64,000 bases of DNA from Dimorphilus gyrociliatus. Its lineage: Eukaryota > Annelida > Polychaeta > Dinophilidae. Every line of letters begins with the position of its first letter. The first letter of the stretch is position 1. The position numbers were made by a program, and so were the translations under genes. Of this stretch, positions 1-13,200 are shown one piece after another. The notes under the pieces are model-generated. The model searched no databases. It was not told where the DNA came from and was given only the letters and a program-made list of their open reading frames with translations. The stretch spans positions 1,689,700 through 1,753,699 of the forward strand of contig CAJFCJ010000019.1 of NCBI GenBank assembly GCA_904063045.1, read 5' to 3'.

Positions 1-680
1 CCCATTTACCAGTGCTAGGTCTTCCTGTTCCCCAGCTTCCAGTTCCCCAGTCACCAGTGCTGGGTCTTCCTGTTCCCCAACTTCCAGTTCCCCATTTACC
101 AGTGCTAGGTCTTCCTGTTCCCCAGCTTCCAGTTCCCCAATCACCAGTGCTAGGTCTTCCTGTTTCCCAACTTCCAGTTCCCCATTTACCAGTGCTAGGT
201 CTTCCTGTTCCCCAGCTTCCAGTTCCCCAATCACCAGTGCTAGGTCGTCCTGTTCCCCAGCTTCCAGTTCCCCAATCACCAGTGCTAGGTCGTCCTGTTC
301 CCCAGCTTCCAGTTCCCCATTTTCCTGTACTGGGCTTTCCAGTTCCCCATTTACCAGTGCTAGGTCTTCCTGTTCCCCAGCTTCCAGTTCCCCAGTCACC
401 AGTGCTAGGTCTTCCTGTTCCCCAACTTCCAGTTCCCCAATCACCAGTGCTAGGTCGTCCTGTTCCCCAGCTTCCAGTTCCCCATTTTCCTGTACTGGGC
501 TTTCCAGTTCCCCATTTACCAGTGCTAGGTCTTCCTGTTCCCCAGCTTCCAGTTCCCCAGTCACCAGTGCTAGGTCGTCCTGTTCCCCAACTTCCAGTTC
601 CCCATTTACCAGTGCTAGGTCTTCCTGTTCCCCAACTTCCAGTTCCCCATTTTCCTGTACTGGGCTTTCCGGTTCCCCAA
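1..680. repeat. Minisatellite, 45-bp higher-order unit (3 x 15 bp)
   Basis: About 14 tandem 45-bp units, each made of three diverged 15-bp units. Some blocks are shortened or substituted (about 307-350 and 481-520 carry a variant third unit). Register is kept exactly at 15 bp across the whole stretch, so no frame is ever shifted. It forms the distal coding part of the secreted repeat protein and continues past the left edge. Confidence 0.92.
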
Positions 681-1422
681 TAACCAGTGCCAGATCTTCC
701 TGTTCCATATCTTCCAGTTCCCCATCTTCCTGTTCCCCATTTGCCAGTTCCATATTTTCCAGTTCCCCATCTACCTGTTCCCTGTTTGCCAGTTCCCCAC
801 TGGCAAACACATGGTCCACTAGTTCCCCAATCGCCTGTTCCCCAATCTCCTGTTCCCCAATCACTTGTTCCCCAATCACCTGTTCCCCAATCACCTGTTC
901 CCCAATCGCTTGTTCCCCAATCGCCTGTTCCCCAGTCACTAGTTCCCCAATCACCAGTTCCCCAATCACCAGTTCCCCAATCGCTTGTTCCCCAATCGCC
1001 TGTTCCCCAATCACCTGTTCCCCAATCACCTGTTCCCCAATCACTAGTTCCCCAATCACTAGTTCCCCAATCACCAGTTCCCCAGTCACTAGTTCCCCAA
1101 TCACCAGTTCCCCAATCACCAGTTCCCCAATTGCCAGTTCCCCAATCGCCAGTTCCCCAATCACTTGTTCCCCAACCATTTGTTCCGCGACCGCCTGTTG
1201 CCCATCCAGGTTGGTCGCTTTCACATGTAGGAATTGACGAATTCCAATATTCCCACCAAACCCAAGGTGGATAATCTACTGAAATTTCTGAAAGAAAGTT
1301 AAATGATTAAAACATTAAAAAGTTTTTTGATTCTTACTTCTTGATTCTGCATAGCTTTGAAGAAGAACAAGTAGCACAAGGAGACGGAGCAACATTGTGC
1401 TTGTCAGCCCTTGAATGTTCAT
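1..1422 (-). CDS. Secreted Trp/Gly/Thr-rich tandem-repeat protein (3' part outside window)
   Basis: Two exons are read on the minus strand: 1422-1338 and 1287 to the window edge, with a 50-bp intron (donor GTAAGA, acceptor CTTTCAG). Exon 1 encodes a 28-residue start with a strongly hydrophobic core (LLRLLVLLVLL, then QSYAES), a typical secretory signal peptide. Exon 2 opens with a Trp-rich stretch (DYPPWVWWEYW) and a Cys, then about 24 pentapeptides of the type DWGTG, a Cys-containing spacer with basic aromatic units (GRWGTGKYGTG), and about 14 fifteen-residue units [D/K]WGTGSWGTG[R/K]PSTG. The frame stays open for about 457 codons up to base 1. Most base differences between units are silent in this frame. 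I know no family with this repeat. The signal peptide and composition suggest an extracellular structural, mucous or adhesive protein; that is inference. An alternative start is the in-frame ATG at 1395. Confidence 0.72.
820..1185. repeat. Minisatellite, 15-bp unit
   Basis: About 24 tandem 15-bp units of the form (C/A)(A/C)(T/G)TTCCCCAATC(A/G)C. The 681-820 stretch links this block to the 45-bp block with more diverged 15-bp units. On the minus strand each unit encodes one DWGTG-type pentapeptide. Confidence 0.92.
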
Positions 1423-2369
1423 AACCAAATAAAATATGACGACAAATAATTCTTATATCAATGTTCTCAATATTAACAATATTGATTGAAATTGAGAAAT
1501 TCTTTAATATATAGTTTAAATCAGAATGTATTAGATATTATTGTCAGGAAAACATATCAGGTCATATTAATTATTTTAGTGAATGTCATTCTTTAGTTAA
1601 AAGTTAATGAGTAGAATTGGTAAGTAGTGTACTTCTAATTACAAATAAAAAATAGAAGTTTTTTGCTTTTTCAATAGTTTCTTTAAAAGCTTAGTGGAGC
1701 CATCTATTGTACTTTATTTTTTTCTCTTCGCTGAATGGTCACTTGCCAAGTTATTTGCATTAAAATTTTCAATGTAAACAAATGGTCTCCTGTTTTCTCA
1801 GTAATGGAAGTGTAATTTGGCAAAAAGTCCATAGTAGATTAATTATATGAAATAAAATTTTAGTTTAGCAAACTAATTAAGTGTTTTTCTAAATTAGGTT
1901 TGCCGTAAAAAGATAAATATATTTGTAATAAGCTGAGGCCGGCAAAGTTAATTTGCATATGCGCAACAATACATATTTTGATCTTAATTCGTTTCTCTTA
2001 ATATTCGCTTGTAAGCGTTATAAAAAGTCTTTTTGTTGATTAACATCAACGTATACCATCATATTTCTTCAGAATTATTAAAAAACACATCTAAATAGTC
2101 CGCTCTTGGAGTTTATCGACAAAGAACTACTTTTGTTTCGTGGCTCAGTAACCAACTTCCGTTTCCGTTCCTGGTTACGCTTTCAGGGCTTGGGCCATTG
2201 ATGATTTCGATATATTAGCATAGGTCTGAATAGTATCAAAAACAGTTTATTCAGATATAAAACAAGACAAGTTCAACATGTTTGGCCTAGGTTAGTGAAG
2301 ATGACAAGGATCAATACAGTTTATTGTAATATGACGGCTAGTTTGGCGTTTTATTTTACAGAATAAGTT
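1423..2369. other. Intergenic / divergent 5' region
   Basis: This lies between the starts of the repeat-protein gene (minus) and SPRED (plus). It is AT-rich with no recognisable gene. A likely 5' non-coding exon of SPRED ends near 2291 at CCTAG/GTTAGT and is spliced to an acceptor TTTTACAG at about 2353-2360, nine bases before the SPRED ATG. A five-codon upstream ORF would span that junction (ATG at 2279). Confidence 0.5.
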
Positions 2370-3608
2370 ATGTCTTTGAACGATCAACGATCGTCCACTC
2401 CACCTCTGCCGGCCAAGCGTGAATTGTTGAGGATTAGCGCTCAAGTTATGCGACGAGAGGACGCGACAAACCTATGGAAACCTCTTGGCGGAACGAACAT
2501 GTGCTCCGTCGCAATAAAACCGACTTCAAGCTATGAATATGTCATAATTGGGGAGGTTGAAGGAAAAATGGTGCTTCGCTGTCCTATTCGCAAAGATCTG
2601 CAATACTGTAAACCTATGCCTACATTTCATCATTGGTGCTCAGAGAAACAACGCTTCGGTTTAACATTTCAAAGTGTTACCGACGCTGTAGCGTTCGATA
2701 AATGTTTATCAGGGGCGATAGACAAGCTTATAGATGGTAAGTGTTGTTTTAATCTATTATTCTACTATATATCAACGCCTTTTCTTTCTATCTTACCTAT
2801 TTCTTTACTCGGACGTCTTTGGTAAGTAATACCTTGAAGAGTACCTACTCTTCGACTAATCTTTCCACTAGTTCATATATCTATTATGAATTTGTCTTCA
2901 TGTTCTAGATAAACTTCCGACAGACACAGACGATGGCGAAGTCTTCGTAGCTGTAGAACTCCCTTTAGGTCCTTATAAAAAGGAATCTCCTGCAAAGAGT
3001 GCTCCCTCTCGTCTTGCTTCACCTTTAAGTGATTGTCCTATTTCAAGTTCAGCTTCTCACTTGGAGAGGATACATTACGTCCGTAGAACCCCACCACCAC
3101 AGCCATCACCGAAAGGAACACATGCTCTATCTTTTGAGATGACTGAATATTCTTACGTCCATCTTGCACCTTCCTCGTGCAAATCAACGACTATTGACGC
3201 TTCCAGACGAAAATTAACTATACAATTAGATGGTAAAAATGCAGTCCGATGTACATATTGCAAAGAGTATTTTAATCCTAACAATAATACCCCTTGTCGT
3301 CGATATCCGGAGCCAAAATGTATTAGACAAGCAACATGTCTATGCTGTGCCGATTGTCTGGTAAGGGTATATTTGTTACGTTCTATTGTTTTCAATTCAC
3401 CTTTACTCATATTTACTCCATTCAGATATGTCGTCTAAAAGTAGTCGGATGGAAAAAGTGGTGTTTAATAACAGTACTAGCGTTCTTTCTACCTTGCATT
3501 TGCTGTTACCCTATCTTATCACTTTCATACCGTTGTTCTATGTGTTCACGGAAAATGCACAAACCTTCAAATCTACTATCAAGTAAGGCAGAATTCGCGG
3601 AGGATTAA
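2370..3608 (+). CDS. SPRED: SPRED (Sprouty-related, EVH1-domain protein)
   Basis: SPRED proteins are membrane-associated inhibitors of Ras/ERK signalling that bind neurofibromin through EVH1. Exons 2370-2736, 2909-3360 and 3426-3608 join in frame to 333 residues. Residues about 18-122 form an EVH1/WH1 domain with the family's TPTFHHW-like core (PMPTFHHW) followed by FGLTFQS and a DAxAFD motif. A Ser/Pro-rich linker follows. The C-terminal third is the Cys-rich Sprouty domain (CTYCKEYFN, CLCCADC, then a hydrophobic LPCICCYP block), which palmitoylation is known to anchor to membranes. A Kit-binding domain is not obvious in the linker (EMTEYSYVHL... may be a remnant). The start is the first ATG after the 5' UTR acceptor. 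EVH1 plus the Sprouty domain separates this gene from Sprouty itself. Confidence 0.93.
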
Positions 3609-4044
3609 TTACGCTGATGGCCCAACGATCTAATTATATAACTGATACTACCAGGAGTTCTTTTTCCGTTTTTGGTGCTCTCGTTCAAGGTTACTTCAAA
3701 AAGAAACTTAACCGCTCCTGCAGCACGTTCGTTTCAGGTAAACGGCTTATTGCAAACTGTCTTTTTCTTATAGGCTTTAGAAAAAATTCAGAATTGATTC
3801 GGTAACTTTTTTCGCATAAATATACAGTATATACATTTAAACTGCCATATTTTTTATTTTAAAATAATTTTAGTAGTCATTTTTGAGATTATTTAATGAA
3901 AATTGTAGCGCTGATGAAGCGAACTTTACCTCTTTAAACAATAATCAGTATATTAACCCTAAAACATAAACACAATAGTTAATGAAATTAAATAGAATTT
4001 CTTTCTTTATTCATTTATACATTCAATAATTTGCAAGAAAGTTT
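3609..4044. other. Convergent intergenic region (SPRED / NOP53 3' ends)
   Basis: This holds the 3' UTRs of two convergent genes. On the minus strand AATAAA (plus-strand tttatt at 4016-4021) lies about 24 bases past the NOP53 stop and is a likely poly(A) signal. The open stretch at 3617-3805 (plus) looks like 3' UTR and has no recognisable similarity. Confidence 0.5.
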
Positions 4045-5796
4045 CTAAGACAATTCTTTATGACCCTTTTTTTCGAAATATTTAGGCTTATACTTCGAGA
4101 ATTTCCTATAAAAAAATTAATAAAACATTAAGTCAAGAGCAGTTGTAACTTGTAATATAAATATTATATTTAAACTTACTTGATACGCTTCCGAGGTTCA
4201 ATTATGTTCCTTTTGCAAAAACTATTATATCGATCCTTTAGCAAATCACCTTCAGGCTAAGTATTTAAATTTTACATAAGTAATAATTTCAAAAAGTGTA
4301 AATTTTCCCTAAATACTAACTTTTAACCTCCTCAAATTACTTTCCAATTCGTTACTTAGCTTCAATTCCACACTAGGTTCTTCATATCTGAATACAAGTA
4401 GTTTTATAACAAAAATTTTAAATGAGTGAGTGTTATTTTATAATTTTACTTTATAGATCCTAATTTTTTCGTTCTATTTTTTTTACTTTCGCTCATTTTC
4501 GCCTTCAGGCGTTTTCTCATAACTGAGGCCATTTTATGTTGATGGAGCTCTTCCTTAATTTGTTTCAGCCTTAAGGAATAGAAAGAAAAAAAAATAGATA
4601 ATTATTTGTTATTGGTTAATACAAACGTAAATACAACCTATAAATATCGTGGTTCTTTATTTTCTTTATTTTTTCTAATTTTTGAACTTTTTCCTGTAGT
4701 TTCCTCGCTTTTTCCTTCTTTCTTTGCTTTTCCGTTTTTTTATCTTCTCTACTAATAGTTGCTCTATGCGTAACTTGAACATCATCACTTTCATCACCGG
4801 AATCATCTTCCGCATCCTCATTATCAATAATGCCTCCGGACATTTCCTTGAGATATTCCTCTTCTGAAATAGGTGTCTTCGGGAACTTAGCATTCAGGGA
4901 ATTATAAATCTTTTGTTGTTCCTTTAATTTTTTCTTTTCGATTTCGGTTGCTCTTTTTAGCAATTCTTGGTGATCTTCAAATGTTGGATTATAAGAAGCA
5001 CCTGGATGTGGAGCTGTTATCGCTTCGATTTCAGACGGCTTTTTGTGATAAGTTTTTGGAGTTTTGACTCTCTTGGTTCTAGTAACTTTTAAGAAATGTT
5101 CATCGGGACTATTCATATCGTTATTTCCTGGAATTTTATAGCAGTTTGATTTTAGTCTTTTTTAGACTGTTTTAATGACAAAATCACTAACCGTCTTCTG
5201 CATCATTCCATATATCCTTAGAATTTCTTTGACGATTTACCTTCCGTTTTACAGGAACAGATTTAACAGTAGTTTTCTGTTAATATATCAACGTAAGTGA
5301 AATGAATAAAGTCATTTAAAAATATCTTATCTTACCGCAGTTTTCACTTTACTTGTTTTATTAGTTTTTTTCTGCGATCTAAAAAATTTTAAAATTAGAC
5401 ATGTTATATTTTAACTGAAAGATTAAACCTTTTAATCTGAGCAGCTTGATGATCAGGCAGCAAACCAGAAAAACACTTTAAAGGCTTGTTTGCATTGCGT
5501 TTTGAAGGTTTTAATTCAGCATTTGAATCACCCGGTTTTTTATCTATAAAAAACAATTCTTCGTTCTTTTTCTCTCTCGCTAAACCACTGGAATGAATAA
5601 AAACGTGCAAAACGTGCTTGTTTGAGCGATAATAGGGAGAATTACTAAACAGTTAAAGAACATACCCAGTTCTCTTTTGTAATGCCTCATCTTCAAGAAA
5701 TTCCTCAATTTCAGATATATTGACCTTTCTCCATGACTTTTTTTTGTTTTTGCTTAACTTTTTTCTTTTAGTCTTCTTCTCAAGTGTTGTATTCAT
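4045..5796 (-). CDS. NOP53: Ribosome biogenesis protein NOP53 (GLTSCR2/PICT1)
   Basis: NOP53 is a nucleolar factor that docks the exosome cofactor MTR4 on pre-60S particles for ITS2 processing. Nine exons (5796-5666, 5587-5429, 5378-5336, 5276-5192, 5127-4638, 4569-4450, 4387-4321, 4256-4180, 4105-4045) join in frame to 410 residues. Family hallmarks are the central PGASYNPTFEDHQELL block, the C-terminal LKPEGDLLKDRYNSFCKRNIIEPR block and a Lys-rich last exon. The rest is highly charged: a Lys-rich start, an acidic DNEDAEDDSGDESDD stretch, then basic coiled-coil. It is somewhat shorter than the human protein (478). The motif CCCTCTATCG sits about 80 bp upstream of the ATG. Confidence 0.93.
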
Positions 5797-8700
5797 CTTG
5801 TTATTTTTCTTTTTTCAAAAAAAACTGGTAAATATCGTGAGTGTTGCTACAAAATTTTGTAGGACACTTACCCCCTCTATCGTGGTACGATATGTCCCAA
5901 TTGAAAGACGTAAATTAGTCGTTTTATGTGATTAAATATTCAGCTTTTTTTAAATAAATTATCTAATAATGTCATTTTTTAATATTTTGCCTATAAAAAG
6001 TTTAGATTACTAGAAAAATAGCAAATGATTAAAATTATGTAGATTATTGAAAAGTTTGAATATTTTTGATTGTAGAATATTTAAAAAAGTATTATCTTTT
6101 TTATTAATAAGAGATTTATGCTATAATTAATTTATGTGGAAAAAACTAGCGTTGTTATTTATAACTTCTAAGTTTGCCCGTAGCAAAAGCAAACCAAGAA
6201 ATTGTAATTAACGTTCTTCTCGGACCTCATGTTGCCTTCGATCATTAATAATACGCTAGATGCTTTTCGATGATTGACTTTATAACAAATTGTATTTTAC
6301 TGTTATTTTTACATCTTTAAAAATGCTTTCTAATTAAAAAAGCAAATTACTGATCACGAAAAGGAACTAGAAGGATTTAACAATTACTGACCTTTGTTGA
6401 AAATGATGTATGTATTGATAGTATATAAAAAAAGAGTTTTAAAAACTGATCGTTTCGAATCTTCTTTACATAAACTGTTGATTATTTAAAAGAGAGATTT
6501 TTATGTTGCCAGATATCAATAAAAAGTAGAATTTAATATAAATACATAAAAAATCCACTTGTTTGTCATTGAACACTGTATACAGTATAATAAGGAGACG
6601 AGAATTGAACAATATACCTAGTTCTTTCAATTTGAAAAAGTTTCTAGTTCATTGAATTATAGAATTATTCAATATCATTTGGTTTGAGATAGAAACTTTT
6701 AAAAGAGAATAGAGGGGAATCAGACATTTGAAATAAAATCAAGTTTTATATTTCCTGTGAGAGTCAGCTTGAATAAATCTTTTCTCTTTATGGAATATCT
6801 AATGAATTGTTTATTTGTTATATCGGCCTCTTGTAGTTTTGTGAATAAAAATTTACAGCATATTATTTTTTCATTTAAGTTTGTAGGTTGGCTACAAAAA
6901 CTTGTTAGAAATTCAGGTTATCGATAGATTCTACTAAGGCAAATTGTTTACAATAAACTTTTAACTACAAGTTACGTATTAGTATTTTTTTCTACCATTT
7001 ATAAGAATACTGCATAAAACTTATCAGATAACATTCAGAATGTTATAGTGTAGAACTCTTGATAATCATCTTTTCGAATTGCCCTCCGGGAAAGAACAAT
7101 CAGAAATTTGAAGTTTTTTTGAGTGTGTAGATGTTAGATAAACATAGCTAAAATTTCAAAATTAACCAACTATGCTGGCGAATGCTAAAGTAAAGTAGGA
7201 GTGAGAGATTAGGGCGTTTTTTTTTCCATGGGCAAAGTGATGGAGACAGAGACAGACAGTCAAAGAAACGGAGAGAGAAAGGAATCTAATGATCATTTTA
7301 ATTATTCTTAGTTTAGTAAAATTATTTTTGCCATTCGTAAAATTTTTAAAAGAACGTTTAATCTTCTATTTTATTGTTAGAATTAGAAAATAATTGTAAA
7401 AGTAACGAAAACGAAAATTAATTGTCTACTTTCATATTAATAATGGAAATTTGTCTAAAAAAATGTCTTTTTGTATTTCTTTTTTTATTTCGAGAATCAA
7501 TAACTTTCATTAATATAAAAATTCAATTGGAATTTATATTACTTGTTAAAAATGCCCGCTTATTGTAAAAGAAATAAATATCGCTTATACGGCTTTAATC
7601 AATTATAATAGCCTTTAGGAATAATTACTTCACAATTAATTTTAGTTATTACTGTTTTTTGAATAGCAATTCATATTTTTTCGCCTTGAATATGTTGACT
7701 GATTTAATGTTGGGGCTGTTTTTTCTTTAAAAAATAAATCACTACGTCTTCCAGATACAATTATTTCGAATAAATTATGTAAAACGTGCTAGATTGCACT
7801 TCCAGAAGTCAGTGGTGATTGAGGATCTAAATACGGGACTGAGATTAAACATACTGCAAAATAAATGGTAGTGTAGGTTATGTACATACTGAATGGATTG
7901 CTCAAGAAATTGAGAAGTTTCTAAGCTACTCATAATCAAAATAGAGAACGAGATGATAATCTCTTTGAAAGGAGGATCCTCTTACAATATACATTTCAAT
8001 ATCGGATTGAGGACATACAAAATTCTTAAGACTAGAAAGATAGAATTCACATTGTAATCTATCATTTGTAGAAAGCTTCATCATATATTTCAATTCAAGA
8101 CTATTGCCTGTTAAGTAGAAACGCTAATCCTTAATACGAATAAATTGATCCTTTCAATTTATTAATTATATCGAAAAGAAGTGATTTTAATAATTCTGGC
8201 AGTTCATTCGCTTTAAACTTTTGTAAGCGTCAGAGACTATTTATCCAAGCCATTTGAGATACGAGCTATCTTCGAAACAAGAATGAATGTTTGTACGCTT
8301 TTAATGTATAGTATGTGATATTATCTGTCACATACGATGACGCTTACTTATCTTTGCTAAGCTCTTTCAATGAGAGCAAATGCTTTAAAACTATCTAGTT
8401 CCTCTCCATCGTGCTTCACTCTTTTTATCTCTCTTTTTGTTGACAAAGTGATTCGCAGATTTATTTTTACGCTATTAGAAACGCTCGAATAGCGGTCTGG
8501 CGTTCAAATGGATAGCACAATTCCTTAATTGATGGCAAGAAAGAGGTACTTTACGATAAGCTGTAGATAAGCGCTTATAACATAGACCCTAGAGTACCCT
8601 CAACGTACCAACCAAGTCTAGTTGATCGGTCACTCTTTTCCATGGTTGTCTTAGTACTCACTCATCTACTTTGCTCTTGTCTTATCACCATTGGCAACAG

Positions 8701-8951
8701 TTATCGACCAATCTGTTATCCTCTTAATGTCTCTGCTAATGAGGTGTTCTTTTAAGAGTAATCCTCAAATGTCACATACAAAAAACTTTTCCAGATAGTC
8801 CAAATATATTACAAATATTGTTTTCTTTAAAGAAATTAGTCAAAAAAATAGAAATTTAGAATTTTATTAAATATTTCCACTATTTTCAACACAAAATATC
8901 CGCACCCTGTTAAAATTATGGTACTTTTAAGGTATTAGAGTTTCTTTTAAG
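5797..8951. other. Long gene-poor intergenic region
   Basis: About 3.1 kb of AT-rich sequence with frequent stops in all frames and no recognisable protein, tRNA or transposon. The only notable items are the CCCTCTATCGTGG motif (5873-5885), a 37-codon ORF with a hydrophobic start at 8642, and a poly(A)-like tttatt at 8863-8868 that would serve the minus-strand RPIA gene. Confidence 0.6.
8863..8868 (-). promoter_or_regulatory. Putative poly(A) signal of RPIA
   Basis: AATAAA on the minus strand, about 84 bases past the RPIA stop codon. Position and sequence only. Confidence 0.45.
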
Positions 8952-10214
<1,263 letters not shown>

Positions 10215-13200
10215 ATAGACAAAAAGAACACGAGGTTTGTCGAGTAAATGTTATCGATATCGGTGGTTCTATTTTTTCTGTATCGGTTAGCAAGAAAATA
10301 GTTTTATATCTAATTATTATGTTCCCTATGAACGTGTAAAGCAACAAGGCTTAAAAAATAATAGTTGTATTACTAATTAGCGGTAGAATTAAAATTAGTT
10401 TAAGTAAATAAGAAGTAACTGCAGTTAACAGTGCATATATGAATAGAATCGAGTAGTATATCGATTCATTATCGATGTCTATCGAAGCGACACATAGTGA
10501 GATAGTTTTAGTCATGTGACAAAGATGGAAGCGGGAATTATGAAATTCTGATATTTAAACATAAAACCCTACACTAAGTCGTTGTAGGCGTGTACACCTG
10601 AAAGTATCTAAGCTTTTTCAAATTGATATCAGAAACTGCGTAAAACGTTATAAGTGCTTGTACAACAATACTTTAAATAACGTAGGAAAGATAAATCTGC
10701 TAAGACTTTCTGTTGTATAAAACATAAAAACACAGCATAAAAGGGTAGCTTATACAAAACAACATTATTTTAGGAAAAAAGTACTTAAAAAATATCTAAG
10801 AAGTAAAATCTATCTCCAAGATAAGAAATACTTAACAGTCAACAACAAAAAAACAATGCCGTACTCTTCAATTCTCATTTCAAAGAGTGCACTAATAAAA
10901 ATAATTATGGAATGTTTACGTTCTATTTTTACTTGCTTTCGTAGTTTTAATTAATAATTTCTCCTTTCTCAGTCGGGAGCAGACGTTCTCTTTTAAATTA
11001 ACGTTAAAATTTTAATGTCAATCATCGATGCTTTATGATATTTTCGTTTTGGTAGAGAATTATCATTGTTAATATAACTTAGAATAAGATTTTTGGTTGA
11101 AAAATTGGTTAGGAAATGAAAAATAGATGTGCTTTGTATGTGCTTGATTAGTTAGGTGTCGGCTAAGGGCTAGGAGGAATGAAAGAGGGAGGAATATTTT
11201 AGTTTGGTATAAAATCAGGAATGTTTCTTATGTCATCATTATTCAGCTTTCAGATACCACAATGAGAGAATAAGTTAAGAAGCTTTTAAATTGCAAAAGT
11301 CCTATAAAAAGGCTTGCTTTTTTCCATAAATAAGTCAGTTTTTACAACAGATTTATTAAACGAGAAGAGAGAATACTGATTTATAAATGATACAGATTCT
11401 TTTAGCCCTTCTTCTTTAAGATGTTAAAACCTCAGCAGCTATAAAAATTCCCGTCAATTAAGCTAAATTTTGCAAAAGGTTGGTATTAAGTAGAAAAGGA
11501 GTTAGTAGAGGAAATAGACAGAGCAGAAGAGAAGGTTGAAGGGTGGTGACTTTTTATTAAAGTAATTAAAAACAAAAGTATGGATATACTTATGCATTAA
11601 TCAAAAAGTCTGACGAATGCATTCATTTGGGATTAAAATACCGGAACCCATTTAGAAAAGCATACTTCCTGTAAGTAAAGGTACACTTAATGCCTTTTTT
11701 TCAAAAATTATTGCTGACTATACAATCATTTGATCGTTATGGATATTTATAACCTAAATAAAAGAAAGAAATTATCTCTAATCCATGTTTGGTTTATTCA
11801 GATTGAAATTAAAAGGAACATAGGATCGATTGAAGAGAGATTATTTATTCATGAATCATAGAAAAACTTTTACGTAATATTTATCATTTGTCTATTAATA
11901 GTTTGCTATATAAAATCTTTGCTTAATAGTTAATCAGAATGAGAATATACTTTAGTAAGAAAATTTCCGTTAATTTTCAAATTGAAGGAAATGGGATGGA
12001 ATGATAAAAATGTACTTTCTATGAATAATCAGTCACGTACACTTTAAGATTTGAGAAGGTTTAGAGTACTATTCGCTTGTCAGGAGAGACATTTTTAATA
12101 TTCTCCGAACAAAATCATGTTTTCTTGTGAAGGATAGAAAGTACGCTGTCTGTCAAATAAGGACATTGGCAAACTGAGCAGATCTTGTAATTGGCTGTGG
12201 TGTATTGGTAGAATAACAAATACAGAATCCAGGTTATAATCGTTTGAGTATCACCATTTCATCATATTCCAAATACGAAGGGAAAATTTTGTTTATTCTG
12301 TAACTCTAGAAGGAGATTTATAGCCCTTTTCCTCTCCTTTCAACGTTAACCGGTTGTCTGTCTTATATAGCATTCCCGCTTTCTCAGTTAGACACAGAAA
12401 ACTGGATAATAAATTAGGCATAGCGTCTTGCTCTTTTTTTTTTATTATATCATATAATTTTGAACTAATTATCTCTATTATTTATATAAAATAGATTAAT
12501 CTTACTATTACTATGTGCCATACGAAGTATAATCTGTCATATTACTTTAGGCTCCTATCACTTTCAAAATATTTTATTATCTTATGAGCTTTATAAGCAT
12601 ATTCTCGGTCTAATTAAGTTTGAAATCGATAATAAACGTTCCATCAACCATGCTATTGTCGTCTCGGAAATTGAACTTCTTTCGTTAAAAATTTCTACTC
12701 TTCTTGGCAAATCCTTATATTGGAGAGACATTAACACTATACACAATTAGACGCTGATTAGCTGAAATGGTGGTTGGCATAGGCGACAGATAGGCAAAGA
12801 GAAAAGGAGACAAGGGAGATGAAGAGGGAATGTAAGAATGAGAAAAGGGTAGGAGAGACGAAGAGTAGAATATATAAGGCGCTTACTGGTCTTGTATTAC
12901 TATATTTCCTAATAAATCAAATTCGATATGCTAATATATTGAATTTAATTTTCTATTTACTGCATTGTTTGTATCGTGTGATAAGGGAAATATTTTATAA
13001 ACAACTCTAAACTAGACCATCTTATTGGTTAATAATTAACGATTGTTTCTAAAGAACAGCTTATATTGAAAGCGATAATATTAATTTGATGGAATAATTG
13101 CATTTTTATTGCCCCATTTTAAGCTAGATAATCAATTATGTACAAATGATTGGTCTAAACACTACACGATCCCCAAGGATGGCACCGATTCTTTAAAGTA

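Noticed and set aside
1-1185. CRISPR-like array
   Set aside because: Units are contiguous 15/45-bp tandem copies without unique spacers, inside a eukaryotic coding exon.
12-1274. Plus-strand ORFs of LPVPQ/SPVPQ repeats as genes
   Set aside because: They are shadows of the repeat. They are broken by TAA at 681-683, start at GTG inside the array, have no splice or signal context, and carry more replacement changes between units than the minus WGTG frame.
1-1275. Minus-strand GELVI/GEQ acidic repeat frame
   Set aside because: It is open over the array, but it meets a stop (TAG) right at the array's 5' flank and does not join the signal-peptide exon. Unit differences are less silent than in the WGTG frame.
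3617-3805. 62-codon plus-strand ORF after SPRED
   Set aside because: It starts nine bases past the SPRED stop, has no recognisable domain, and is best explained as 3' UTR.
12819-13010. 63-codon plus-strand ORF with a hydrophobic segment
   Set aside because: AT-rich chance ORF with no splice sites or similarity that I can see.
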